Shown: one piece after another, positions 10,780 to 22,330 of the stretch
Numbering within the stretch: the stretch's first letter is position 1
How the letters are laid out: every line of letters starts with the position of its first letter
Origin: Gentiana macrophylla
Taxonomy: Eukaryota > Streptophyta > Magnoliopsida > Gentianales > Gentianaceae
Direction of reading: 5' to 3'
Length of the DNA stretch: 64,000 nt
NCBI GenBank assembly: GCA_026214975.1
Contig: CM047808.1
Coordinates: forward strand, 2,098,073 to 2,162,072
The notes under the pieces: model-generated
What the model was told of the DNA's origin: nothing
The model's input: only the letters and a program-made list of their open reading frames with translations
The model's database searches: none
Made by a program: the position numbers and the translations under genes

Positions 10780-11765
10780 TCCAAATATTGGTAAGTGAGT
10801 GGATTCGGACGGTTTCTATACTTTCAATCAATCAATGTTACTGTTGAATCCGTCAAATGGTGGTGAGTTATGACCGCCCAAGTTTCCGTCCTAATTTAGA
10901 CGGATTTCGCCAAAATTCGACGGAATCCGCCCAAATATTGGTAAGTGAGTGGATTCGGACGGTTTCTATACTTTCAATCAATCAATGTTACTGTTGAATC
11001 GTCATGGTGTCGATGAAATTTTTGAAAAAAGTGAAATGAATGTGTAGTCAATGTCAAAGGATAAGATATGACATTTGTGCACTATGTTGTCGATCTGAAG
11101 ACAAGACACATGACTTCGTACTCTATGTGTCCTACCTATATAACATGTGTGGTCACTATCGTGGTCCCACACTTCAAGTGGTTGTGATTATTCCATTTAG
11201 GCGGGACACATAGTGCAGTGTCACTATAGACGGGGCCCCACACGTCAAATGGTGGTGAGTTATGACCGTCCAAGTTTCCGTCCAAATTTAGACAGATTTC
11301 GGCCAAAAATTCGACGGAATCCGTCCAAATTTAGACGGATTCCGTCCAAATATTGGTAAGTGACTGGATTCGGACGGTTTCTATACTTTCAATCAATCAA
11401 TGTTACTGTTGATTCTGTCAAATGGTGGTGAGTTATGACCGTCCAAGTTTCCGTCCTAATTTAGACAGATTTCGGCCAAAATTTCGACGGAATCCGTCCA
11501 AATATTGGTAAGTGAGTGGATTCGGACGGTTTCTATACTTTCAATCAATCAATGTTACTGTTGAATCGTCATGGTGTCAACGAAATTTTTGAAAAAAGTG
11601 AAATGAAGGTGTAGTCAATGTCAAAGGATAAAGTAATATGTACAGAATTAAACAATAACATGTGTGGTCACTATAGTGCTGAACAAGAACATGTGTGGTC
11701 ACTATAGTGCTGAATCATAATTCTCAATCAACGTTTCATTTGGAAAAAAATCTATAAAGTGACAA
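10780..11765. repeat. Palindromic repeat block 2 with four copies of a 58-bp module
   Basis: The module 'gattcggacggtttctatac' + 'tttcaatcaatcaatgttac' recurs at about 10791, 10941, 11355 and 11507. Between the copies are clusters of 'gacggaatccgtccaaat' and 'ccgtccaaatttagacgg' in both orientations. Copies 3 and 5 extend over a further 100 bp shared with 9127-9290 ('gaaaaaagtgaaatgaa', 'tagtcaatgtcaaagga'). The block ends in two tandem copies of 'catgtgtggtcactatagtgctga', about 75 bp upstream of PTP-like copy 2. Confidence 0.85.
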
Positions 11766-11839
11766 ATCCTTTAACAACCATTCATCTCTCTCATTTCTCG
11801 TTTATTTTACTCATATAATCTCTTCTAGTGTTCCTTTCA

Positions 11840-12599
11840 ATGGCTAACCCACATGCTCCTGTGTTCATTTCCAATGACGAAATTGATTTGTCGTTGGACG
11901 AGCAGTCTCTCATAAGCCGTTTCACAACAGAAGAGGAGAGGCGTGAGTACGTGACTAACTGGATGGCAAGAGCTGTCGTTACAGAGAGGCGCTTGAACAT
12001 GGAGAGTCTTCCTAGTTTGATCGGGAACTTGTTCCGAGATAACGGTTGGCATGGTGTCCCCCAAAGGCCATTAAGCTTTCATCACGTGAATCGGTCTATC
12101 GTGCGTGAATTCTACGCTTGTGTAGCTACGATGAGCTCAATGAACGGTGCGTCGAGTGCGGCGTTCCTCGCTTTTGAATAATACATGGATCAACGACGAG
12201 TATGCCATTCCAGAATATCCTCAGGGTTTGGATTTCTTTCTATTTCCGGATGTTAATGAATTACTACAGCGTGACATGGCTGTTTTGTTTGGGGAGACTC
12301 ATCTTTGGGAACGTGCGAGGCGTACCCGCCCTTCACCCTGGTCCTGGTGCGGTCCATTCCTTCCTTTCTTGATTATGTTTCTTGCCACCAATATGTATGG
12401 CACGGTGGACTACACCGCACCGACATTTGATTTGTATGCACTTGCATACGCATCTATTACATCTTACTTTGACGTCGGAGAGTATATTCTCCAGGATTCG
12501 GACGAGATAGCAAAGGGCAATGCGGTGATGGATATATATTTTTCCGTATCTCATCACAATTATATGTGTGAGGTCCGCGGGGTGCCGGAATATCTTTGA
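11840..12599 (+). pseudogene. PTP-like gene, copy 2
   Basis: This is the homologue of the minus-strand gene at 8058-9015. The start chosen is the ATG at 11840 ('MANPHAPVF'); an in-frame ATG at 11828 is possible. Matching segments are 'LISRFTTEEERREYV', 'ARAVVTERRLN', 'NRSIVREFYACV', 'NTWINDEYAIPEYPQG' and 'MYGTVDYTAPTFDLYALAY'. The first frame stops at 12181 and the homology continues in another frame from about 12170 to the stop at 12599. One frameshift therefore separates the halves. Hydrophobic stretch 'FLPFLIMFLATNMYG' lies at about two thirds. Function unknown; the domain is element-associated. Opposite orientation to copy 1 with the B3 pseudogene between them suggests an inverted duplication. 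Confidence 0.62.
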
Positions 12600-13090
12600 A
12601 GATGATGTGACATACGGTCATGATGCGTTATCACCTACGAAACTTTTAATCAAGCCGACTTTTAAGGTTTATTTTTCACGTGCAAGTTATTTTCTTTTAA
12701 CAATGATGAAAGTTTATCTTTATAGTCTCTACACGCCATCATCACATTATTTTTCTTCTCCTCGTAATTAAAGATAATGGATTTTGCATTATGGTTTTTC
12801 TCCTGGTTTCTATAGTTCTACTTTGCTATATAGTTATCTTGTGTTAAAACAAAAGACTTTGTTAAAGTTGGTGATTTTTGTTGTGTGATTTCTTGTCACG
12901 ACAATCACATGAGGTGGTTCTTCCATCTATAGTAGGAGGACTATCACATTCATTTGCAAACAACTAAAGAAGAGAAACTCCAAATCAATGTGATATAACA
13001 TTCAACCCAATGGAATATTAAATATATATCTATAACAATCGTGATGACTTACAAAATTATAAAATCAACACATGTCAAGTAGTAGATTTA
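12600..13090. other. Spacer between PTP-like copy 2 and the transposase
   Basis: Non-coding and AT-rich. It carries 'cctcgtaattaaagataatgg' (cf. 9645) and the 'acaatcacatgaggtggttcttccatct' type block shared with 7705-7805. No RNA gene or terminator is recognisable. Confidence 0.5.
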
Positions 13091-15740
13091 TTCAATTAGG
13101 AACAAGCGCACGAGTCGGACATCTATTCCTTCGTGTCCGGGTTACCGTGATTTCGAGCAATTCTACCGGAACCACGGGTTTGTCCTCTCAAGAGGCATCC
13201 CGCTAGTCCTAGCACCGGGAGGCTCACCTTGAGAAGGAATCCTCGTGGTCCCGGGTCGGCCCCGCCTAGCTCCGTACTCTGTGTTTCTCCTCCTTCCCTA
13301 ACCCAGGCTCGGCGGATTGAGGGAGGTTTAGTTCTAATCCATTCGGGAAGAATCCAATCATCCTCGATCGAGCAGGAAAGCGCGTCCTTCATATATACGT
13401 TGGAAACATCTTCGCTTTGTAGTAATGAGAACAATAAGTGTACGCGCTCTCGCAGCTGTGGTGACTTATAGCGGCGCAAGCATGTATGCAAAATGTAATC
13501 AAGTCCCCAAAGCGCCCGCAATAACATTTCTTCGTAAGCATATTTATTTTCTCACTAGTATCGATGTCCCCAACTTGAAACTGGTCCCGGTCGATCCTTA
13601 GCAAGTGTGAAACTCCTTCGGCACGCGAAACACCATTCAAGAACTTTTCGAGTTCGAGGGCTAACACGGTGCGACACGAGTCCGCAAGTTCTCTCCTCTC
13701 ACAATGCCAACGTTTGCAACACTCCCTAATGTGGTCAAAGAGATTCACGATACTCATATTACGCGCATCTCTGATGACATTGTTAAAGCTTTCAGCATGG
13801 TTGCTTGTCATTATTGCGTAACGTGTACTTGGAAATTCTGATCGTGCCCATTTGTCGATTCCAATCTCCTTTAGGTAACGCGAAACTGGTTTGGTTGGGT
13901 CTCTATCCATCTCTATTATCTTCTGAATTAATATTTTGAATCGCGTTTCTGAAAATGTATAAGCGGCTTCCCAGAAAGTGTACGGACAATATCCCGTGCT
14001 CCCGAATTTTTATTCAGGTTCATAACGATGTGGTGGTAGCGAGAACCATGGTAAGCGCCTGGAAATACATTTCTAACGGCTCCAATGATGTCGGCCCTCG
14101 TCGATATGAAAACCAAGTCACTACGTTCCCGATTATCGACTTGGACGTTTTCCATGAAATACGCCCACGCATCAAGGCTCTCTCCGTCGGTCACGGCAAA
14201 AGCTAACGGAAAGATATGGTCGCCGCGTCTACACCGATCGCTACTAACAATGTCCTCGCATTTTGTTTTCGAGATGTGTACCGTCCACAACTAAGATAGG
14301 CCGACAATACTTAAACCCCTCGATACTAGAACCCAAAGCCATGAAACAATATTTGAACACGCTAAGCGCATCGGGAACAATGTCTGTGATGGTTCCAAAA
14401 TTTTCTACCGTCAACATGTAAAAGTAGGCGTGTAATTTAGAATACGACATTTCTACGTTTCCGCCGATCAATTCCAAGGCTTTCTGTCTACATTGATAGG
14501 CACTTTGATAATTAAGGTCTATGTTGAATGTTTTTTTGACCTAAGCTTGTAAAACTTTTGTCGTGAAACCGCTGCCGAGTTTTATGAGGCTATCCCTTAC
14601 GAAACGACATATAGGTCCGGGCTTGGCTTGTCTATGATTGTCAGTCAATTGCTCCAATCCACAAGTGTGGGTTTCATTGTACGCGGTTATCTCAAAGTTC
14701 ATGCAACGTCGTCCGTCCCTTGCGTCCACATCCGAATCAACAACCTTCTTACCGACAACCTTCCATTCGCATCGTTCTGAAGTATAACATCGTAATTTTA
14801 ACTTTTCCTTGTCAGACCTAACGAGTTTCCACATGTAGTCATGTTTCAATGCGTGGTAACTCATTTTATCCTTCATATCCTCCTTGTCTCTATACTTTTA
14901 CCAATAAACAATACATCCGGATTATCGGTGCAAACGCCCCAAAGACATGGACATGGAGGAATTTGGGGCGGGTCCATTCTGGACCGAAATGAGCACCTCT
15001 ATCGCGATTAATACTTGCCATACTAAATATGTGACCGGTGTTAGGGTTACGCATTGCAAAGATCTTTGTCAAATAACTCATGAAAGATCCCCCGATATTG
15101 AGGCCCGTTTGCATCGGTGCTTGCATCGCTGTTTGCATAAACTGCTGGCTGGTTCCATCTATGTGGATATTATGACTAGTCTGACCAAAATTATCCCAAC
15201 ATGTCCTTGCTTCAATCACTGGTTCACGCCTCCTACCACTACTTTGCTGCCTATACGGTATGTGGGTCGTCTGATCTAAATTCTGCCGAGACGTTCCAAC
15301 TTCATTCATAGATGCACACATTCTAGCCATAGGTTGTTCACTGTAAGGTATGTGCAATGGCTGACTAATCATATTTGCAATAAATCCCCAATCGTAGCCA
15401 CGTTCACTTGACAAGTCAATTACTTGATCACCGAAAGTTGTATTCGGTTGGATGACAATTTCATGAGGGGCTGAGACTTGTAGAGTACGTACAACATGCT
15501 CACCGGAATTCCGATTATAATAAAGTTCGGGTGTAAAATCCTCAATCCCTCTATCATTTTCTTCAACTATCGGTTGTTCATTTAAGTCAAATTCGTTGTC
15601 GTTTATGTCTTCCGAGTCATCATCAGCAATAACCGGTTCAGCGTTAACACAAAGTTTGACGGTTTCTAGTCTAAGCAGATCATCAATGTACCCTAGCCAT
15701 GTCTCATCATCCAAAACATCAATCGGCCCCTCGTATTTTT
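13090..15740 (-). pseudogene. MuDR-type transposase of a Mutator-like element, broken
   Basis: Mutator transposases cut and join element ends by a DDE mechanism. Minus-strand order: an acidic N-terminal region (15714-14890, 'DLNEQPIV'), a MuDR/FAR1-like DNA-binding part (14876-14541, 'CEWKVVGKKV' and 'NETHTCGLEQL'), then the catalytic region with 'PILVVDGTHLENK' (first Asp) and 'HIFPLAFAVTDGES'. Next come 'FISTRADIIGAVRNVFPGAY', 'SNHAESFNNV' (Glu), and a SWIM-type zinc finger 'CYC'...'CIHACAA' (about 13500). A tail with 'DWILPEWIRT' follows. Frame changes occur near 14905, 14290, 13920, 13410 and about 13240. The usual second Asp of 'ISDR' is Thr here (14099-14101). No ATG heads the first block, so an upstream exon may be missing. 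It pairs with the Ulp1-like gene as in Kaonashi-type MULEs. Confidence 0.85.
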
Positions 15741-16075
15741 GCGTATAAAAGTTTCATGACCAATGTATTTTTGATACATCAATTCCTACTTTCCCACACA
15801 CTTTCTCGCTTCACTTCATCCAATGTCATATCGGTTTTTTACGAATCAAATAAAATTTTCCTTTTCTATAAGACCATTTGTCGCGATTCTTCGTTGTATT
15901 TCCACTCTCCACCAAATTCAAACTTAACGGACACAATGTTGTTATCTGTGGAAGAATTATAAATTTACATCAAGATATCTGAGTGGAGATATGAATATAA
16001 AATAATATATAAACAATGAATATATAAAATGTTTGTATATATGTCATCATACTGTCAGTGTGATACACATATATA
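15741..16075. other. Upstream region of the transposase
   Basis: No gene. This would be the promoter side of the minus-strand transposase and should approach the element end. No terminal inverted repeat could be recognised by eye. Confidence 0.35.
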
Positions 16076-16084
16076 TGTAATATG

Positions 16085-16338
16085 TACAAGTGCATATATG
16101 TAATAAGTGTGTGTGTGAGTGTGAGTGTGAGTGTGAGTGTGAGTGTGAGTGTTTTTTGCGATGTTAAAATATGATATTTTGTGTAAGTATATGTCAAAAA
16201 AATGATACAATTATTAATAATTGAGGATACTTATACTCTCACACACACACACATATAAATATATATTTATATATTTATATTTACACACACACACATACAC
16301 ACACATATAAATATATATATATAAATATATATAAATAA

Positions 16339-16369
<31 letters not shown>

Positions 16370-16425
16370 TATAAATAAATAAATAAAGATATATATATAT
16401 ATATAACCGAATTGTCTTATCATCT
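16085..16425. repeat. Compound microsatellite: (GTGTGA)n, (CA)n, (TA)n, (AAAT)n
   Basis: 16110-16152 is a run of GTGTGA hexamers. 16235-16400 alternates CA runs with TATATA and AAAT runs. Two apparent ORFs here (poly Thr/Leu and Tyr/Ile) are repeat translations, not genes. Confidence 0.95.
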
Positions 16426-16429
16426 TTTT

Positions 16430-17685
16430 TTTTTGTTTATCGGACCATCTTTGTTTTGTGTTGTGTTGTGTTGTAACGTTAGAGGGGGGTAAGAGAAGAA
16501 GAGAGTAGTGTTTTTACCAACGTCATAAAGTACTTGATGATGACAAGGAGAACGGATGCCGGACGGGCGGGCGTAATGTAACTTATATTTTCAATCTAAG
16601 GGGTGCCTCACTTCCGGCTGAGGATTTACCAGGCTGCTGGAGACAGGAAAAGATGCTCTGTTTGAGCAGACCTAATGAAATTTTCTACGAGCTACCTACC
16701 AGGAGCCCCAATACAAAGCCTGGAGATTAGGCGTGACACAGCGGATCAGAAGGATTCGAAAACACCCTAGGGAAAGCATGCAATTCTAAGAACCTCATCA
16801 GGCGGCGCACCATGGAATTCGATTGAAATATTCGTTCTTGTATTTTCAAACGACATTAATTTGTCGTTTGTTTCAATTTTTTAAATCACATTCTTGTTAC
16901 CAATAATTTCAAGGGATGTTCTCATACTATCACAAAATACGTAATTCAAAAACCATATATTTGAATTGAATTTTCATCTTCCACTACAACAACAACATAA
17001 TCAACTTTGTACCAAACCAATAAAACACATTCGGTAAACAAGTTTCGTTTATTACTACAAGCGATCACATTGACATCAACCAAAATATATTTGTATCGTT
17101 ATCCAAATATTTCATCATAATATATCAATCAAAATAAAATGTATCATTGACTACCCTAATTATCCAACGAATGTCAATTCCATTATCGAAATATATAATC
17201 AAAATTAATCATTTCTCTACCCTGAAAATGTACATACTACACTACGCTTACAATCGAAAATTTATAACATTAACAATATTAATAAAAAAAATCGAAAAAT
17301 CATAACATTAATAAAAAAATAGAAAATTTATAACATTAATAAAAATCGAAACATTAACAATCGAAAATGCACATACTACACTACGCTAAAAATCGAAAAT
17401 TTATAACATTAATAAAAATCGAAAATTCATGTGAACACATAACAATAAAAACAAACACAATAAATAAATTTATTCAAACTTAAGTAAATGCTTACCCATT
17501 TTGTTTGAAAATACAACTCCGGTGAAATAAAACAACCCAGCTCAAAAGGACAAATATGGTTTGTTTTTTTTTTTGGGTATCAATGGTGAATTTTTGGTGC
17601 AAAGAATGGTGATTTTTGTGTCATGAAACGGTGAAGACAAGAGTAGGTGAAGAGAGTAAATAAGACATTGATAAGGGTTTCAAAA
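16430..17685. other. Non-coding; short coding-like fragment at 16540-16740
   Basis: In the plus strand, 16540-16740 reads open with a composition unlike its surroundings (segments 'RGASLPAEDLPGCW' and 'NEIFYELPTRSPNTKPGD', then stop). It may be a broken exon of an unidentified gene. 17230-17430 contains an AT-rich, loosely repeated 'aaaatcgaaaatttataacatt' motif. Nothing else is recognised. Confidence 0.35.
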
Positions 17686-17689
17686 TGGA

Positions 17690-18000
17690 TGAATCCGTCC
17701 AAATGTGGATGAAACCGTCCAAATTTGGACGGTGCGTCCTCTTTGGACGGAGAGAGATTATATGGCACCGCCCCAATTTGGACGGTTTTAGAGCTTTGGA
17801 CAAAATGGACGTAAACCGTCTAAATGTTGGACGCACAGTCCAAAAATGGACGGAATTCTTCCCAATTTGGACGGTGCGTCCAACATTTGGACGGTTTCCG
17901 TCCATATTCCCCATTCAATTTATTTAGACGAAATACATCCAAATTTGGACGGTTTTGACTGTATTTGGACGATTTCATCCAAATTCGGACGGTGAACCTG
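17690..18000. repeat. Palindromic GTCCAAATTTGGACGG repeat block 3
   Basis: About fifteen copies of 'ccgtccaaat' or its complement 'atttggacgg' occur in 310 bp, many forming a perfect 'gtccaaatttggac' dyad. It is the same motif family as at 9030-9440 and 10780-11765 but without the longer 58-bp module. This suggests the outer end of the same element or a related non-autonomous one. Confidence 0.85.
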
Positions 18001-18199
18001 AAAAAAAATGTCAGAATCTGTCCGACCTAAAAAAAATGTCAGAGGTTAAATGGGCCTGATTTTCCAATTTCACCTTTTCTATCTATAAAAAAAAATTAGA
18101 CATGCGATTGGAAGAAATCCAGCTATAATTGCATCATTTATCCTTTGGATATAGCAATGATCGTCCTTTTGTATAAAGCTCCCGCTTTTGGCACACTAA

Positions 18200-20159
18200 T
18201 TTCTTACGTCTCTCCTTTGTTCTTCCTATAATACGAATTGTTCAAGCTCAAGAAGTTTCATTTTTTCTGCATTCTCTGTTCCGCTCTCTTAATGACGCGT
18301 TATGAAGATCCAAGACATCGTAAAGATCGATTGTTACGTGGAATCTTTGTGGTGAAATCATCGAAATCGGTTTTCTTGTGCCCAAAAGATTTCATCTTGT
18401 TCTGAAACACATTAATGGAGGATTTCGTTACTCATAGAGAAAAGTTTCTAAGCTAATGCGGATATGGTTGTCGTGTAAGGATTTTATTATTGTTGTCGAT
18501 TCGTTTCTTACGTGTTGTGAATGTTTTTCGTTTGGGGTTTTTGAATCATATTCATTTGATCCGTGGATTAGGGGTTTTGCTCGATTGGTAGTGGATTTCT
18601 TGATCGATTTTGTTTGAAGGCGGCGAGATATAGATAGGTGTTTGTTGTATCTCATGAAATTACCTCCTCGAGATAGGTAACGGTGTGTGAATCAATTAAT
18701 CGCTACGGTACACATTAACTCCTTCAGTATAATCAATCATATGTTTCTTAACATGCCAACTAAAGTTTCCCCAATTTGATTCTTGAGTTCTTGATGAATA
18801 TGAAGTTCGGGTCGCTTTTTGGAATTGGCCGTCTGAGGGGATGTCGAGTTTAGTTTCTTATATGTCTCTTTGCTTTCATATATTGATTTTAACAGTTTGA
18901 ATGTTGAGTTAGATGTTATTTTTGTAATCATCTTTAGCTAAATAGCTGCTATTTGTGTGTATGAAAAGGCAAAGATAGATAAATTTGAGGTGTTTGCTGA
19001 AAGATTATACTGTGTTTGATTGATTTCATGGTGGGTTTTTGGTGGAAATGCTTTAATTTTGCCTTTTTTTTTGTTTCTCTGTGATTTTCTGTTTGATTTG
19101 TTTTTAATTTTTTAGTTGTTAAGTTATAATAATGTAATTTTTTATGTGTGAACAGGCTGGATGTGCTGATACTCAAGAAGATTTCTTGCTATTGAATTTC
19201 CGTTGAAAAAGACATGAGCATTTAATATTGAAAACAGAGCAATTTTATATTGAAATTTGATTATAATAATAAGATAATCATGCCCTTTTAATGCTATTCT
19301 TTTTCTCACTCTTTTTATTCTCTTCTAAATAACCCCAATACAGCCCACAAAGAGTCAATTCTGCAGTGATCTTTGTCAAAAGAAACTTTTTTATTGTAAA
19401 GCGACATGTGTGTGCAGGAGAGAGTGAGGGAATGGAAAATCTTTGTGGGTTTTGTTCGGGAATGATAAGGATTGCAAGAATTGGGCTTTGCATTCGATAA
19501 TGGAGAAAAGGGCACAAATTTTGATCAAGCTTCCTCATGAATTCATTTCCTGTAAGGGTTGTCCATTGGTCTTCTTGGTTTCCTTCATTTCTTTCATTTG
19601 ATTCATATTTTGACTTCACAATTCCTTGAAGAACTGGATTCATTGTTTATTTTTTTGATTGAATTTGAGTTTGTATTGACTATCAAAATCGATATGATAC
19701 TCGGTAAATTAATTGTGGTTTACTTAGAATTCAGGCTTATCTTCTAATTAATTTGGATTTTTTCCAAAGATATATATATGAATTAGTAATTGGTGATATT
19801 TATTTGTTGTAAGATCAACAATTGAATTTTCTTTTGTTTCATCCTTTTGACTTCAAGGTTTTAGCTCTTACTTTTGTATCTTGCTTTCATAGTTGCTCCT
19901 AATCATCTTTAAAGTGATGGAAGTTATGACAGTGTATTAGCTTCCAATTAACTGATTTTTCAAGAGCCCATATGTTTTTTTAACATGCTGAATTTGATGC
20001 CATTAAGTTCATTAATCCTGTATTGCTGCTTCTATGTTGCATGTAGCCTTCCTACTTTGTTTAGACTTGGTTATGTCGAGGGCTTCTAAGGACCTTTCCG
20101 TTGTTTTTTCTCATTGTTATTAGCTTGAAAGCATTTCAGAGGAGAAAACTTGCACATAC
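18200..20159 (+). other. 5' UTR/intron region of the PP2C pseudogene
   Basis: T-rich plus-strand sequence with several plausible GT/AG sites. For example, an acceptor 'tttatgtgtgaacag' at about 19155 is followed by an exon-like stretch ('gctggatgtgctgatactca'). Upstream untranslated exons of the PP2C gene probably lie here. No ORF with a recognisable domain is seen, and no TATA box could be fixed. Confidence 0.4.
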
Positions 20160-21720
20160 ATGAATTTGTCCTTGAATAACTTCCTTCCTGCACTGAGATC
20201 AGGAGAATGGTCTGATGTCGGATCTCGTTCTGAGATGGAGGATACACAGGTATGCATCGAAGATATGGCTAAGAATTTTGGTCACCATATAATTGGTGAG
20301 GAAGCTATCTCCTTTTATGGTGTAAATTCTTTAACTTTATTGTAACCATGCCTACATCTAGGAACTTCATTAAATCCGAAAAAAAAACCAGAGACAGAAC
20401 AGTCAATTAGGCCTTCTTGTCTGAGATCGAACAGGTCTGAACATAAAGTAATCGCTTTTAACAGGGTGATTTTTGGTAGCTGACCTAGATATTGCAATCT
20501 CAGTTTGTACTCTTGTATACATATATTTTGCTTTCGCAAGGTATCCCTAGAAAATAATCTAAACTTTGACTGTATCATATGACTCCATGACCTAAAAGTA
20601 TTATGTCTGAAATCCAAAACATGTATCAATCATTCGACCGTTGTAGGCAAGGCACTGTGCTTTCTTTCCAACTTTACCATTCAATCTATCGTGTAGTTGA
20701 TAATGAATCGAGCATGTTTGTTACATTCTCATTTGTGTTTTGGATCTTTTGGTGTAATTCGATTTTGTGTTAAATCTCAGATCTTGGTGACTTTAACATT
20801 ATAAAGCATTTCTTTTCAATGTACTTTTGGTTATGGCCATGTGTATTAGTCACATAAACTTGGAGTTTTAATGAACAACTGAAGCACATGAATCGGCTGG
20901 TCAACTTTGTGAATTTAAAGACAACTGCTATTTGTGGCAGGTGTTTGATGGACATGGCGGCAAGGCTGCAGCACAATTTGTTCGCGACCACTTGCCTAGG
21001 ATCATAGTTGAGGATATAGATTTTCCATTACAACTTGAAAAAGTAGTGACAAGATCTTTTGTGAAAACAGATTCTGAATTTGCGGATTTTGTTCTCTCGA
21101 GTCTTCTGTCATCCGGGCTACTACAACCTCATCTGCAATGATATTTGGTGTGTACGCCAATCCTATTCGAATCTCAGTATCTTATATCCCGCCTTTCATT
21201 TTAATGAGGGCATAAAAAAGGTGTTCTTTTTCACCTAATTCAGTTAGGGACTTTTGTGCAAGTCATTACTCGTAGCAAATGCTGGAGATTGTTGAGCAGT
21301 TCTTTCTCATCATGGAATAGAAATAGAAATGTCAAAGGATCATCGTCCATGTTGCATGAAAGAGAAGTCACGGATTGAATCTTTTGGGAGGTATATTGAT
21401 GATGGGTATTTGAATGGGTTGCTCGGTGTCACAAGAGCATTAGGTGACTGGCACCTTGACGGCCTAAAGGAGGTTGAAAATGGCGGTCCATTGAGTGCTG
21501 AACCCGAACTCAAATTAATGACACTAACTAAAGATGATGAATTCTTAATAATAGGCAGTGACGGCTTATGGGACGTCTTTACAAGCCAGAATGCAGTAGA
21601 TTTTGTCAGGAGACGACTTCAAACACATAATAATGTCAAACTTTGCTGCGAGGAAGTAATTGAGAAATCTAAAAAATGATGGGCGATAGACAACTTGAGG
21701 TAGGAGATTCTCAGGTGACT
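20160..21720 (+). pseudogene. Protein phosphatase 2C (clade of small plant PP2Cs), inactivated
   Basis: PP2Cs are Mg/Mn-dependent Ser/Thr phosphatases. Exon 1 (20160-20321, ATG start, 54 codons) carries 'RSGEWSDVGSRSEMEDT'. Exon 2 (20941-21149) carries the metal-site 'VFDGHGGKAAAQFVRDHL' and 'VVTRSFVKTDSEFA'. Exon 3 (from 21263) carries 'LLVANAGDC', 'EMSKDHRP', 'GYLNGLLGVTRALGDWHL', 'LSAEPEL' and 'FLIIGSDGLWDVF'. Exons join in phase at GT-AG borders. Three lesions are seen: a one-base frame change near 21118 after 'LLSSG'; TGA at 21293-21295 where the family has Arg in 'GDCRAVL'; and TGA at 21677-21679, shortly before the expected C-terminal 'TDNLTVV' region, which is itself degraded. Introns are retained, so the copy is DNA-level, fitting capture by the Helitron whose end is at 22330. 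Confidence 0.88.
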
Positions 21721-22298
21721 CTATCCCCTAAATTTAGGGTAGCTACAATGGAATCAGTTCTTATAGATCCTTCTATGACACAGAATTAACTCAGAACGGG
21801 AATCTTTAATTTCAAGTCTTCCTGATGATGCTGCTATGAATTGTCTTCTTCGTGTTCCGGTTAATAATCATATAGCCTGTAAGTTTGTTTGTAAATGTTG
21901 GTATTCGTTGTTTTGTAGTAAAGGTAGGTTCTTTACGCCTAGAAAAGAGTACGGTATTCACGATCCATGGTTGTTTGTTTTCGTGTTTCATAAGTGTACT
22001 CGTAAAATCCAATGACAACTTTTAAATTTGAACCAGTTTTCGTGGCATACGATTCCTGCTGTGTAAAGATAAGATATGTAGTCATGGATTTAAGTGTGTT
22101 ACGATCCCTGCATTACGTGCTTGATTTTGTAATTGCTGGTTTTATTTCTTGCTACATTTCTTGATGGATAATAAATTGTTTAGTGGCTTCTATTCGCAAT
22201 GTGTAATACGTATCATATTAATAAAATCTATAAATGTATCATTTCTATTAATATAAAAATATACTCCAATTCTACATTTACGCATTTAACGGGCACGA

Positions 22299-22330
22299 CG
22301 TGCCTTGCACGGCGTGAACATTGCCACTAG
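22299..22330 (+). mobile_element. Helitron 3' terminus (hairpin + CTAG)
   Basis: Stem CGTGC (22299-22303), loop CTT, stem GCACG (22307-22311), then 15 bases and CTAG at 22327-22330, followed by T. It has the same layout as the two minus-strand ends at 45044 and 49016. Confidence 0.7.

Larger units (their letters stand above)
18082..22330 (+). mobile_element. Candidate Helitron carrying a PP2C pseudogene (5' end tentative)
   Basis: The 3' end is well supported: a short hairpin, then CTAG followed by T at 22331. The 5' end is a guess: TCTATAAAAAAAAATTAG preceded by A at 18081 has the A|TC form and the AT-rich start common in plant Helitrons. The span would be 4.25 kb and contains no Rep/helicase, so it would be non-autonomous. 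The cargo is the PP2C gene with introns, in the same orientation as the element, which is the usual Helitron capture pattern. Confidence 0.4.

Noticed and set aside
11650..11720. CACTA transposon ends ('tcactatagtg')
   Set aside because: The motif occurs as part of a larger duplicated module, without 3-bp duplications or a CACTA transposase.
13229..13471. Plus-strand ORF of 80 codons
   Set aside because: Shadow of the MULE transposase tail on the other strand.
15970..16423. Two ORFs of 69-75 codons
   Set aside because: They translate the (GTGTGA)n and (TA)n/(CA)n microsatellites into Thr/Leu and Tyr/Ile runs; no gene signal.
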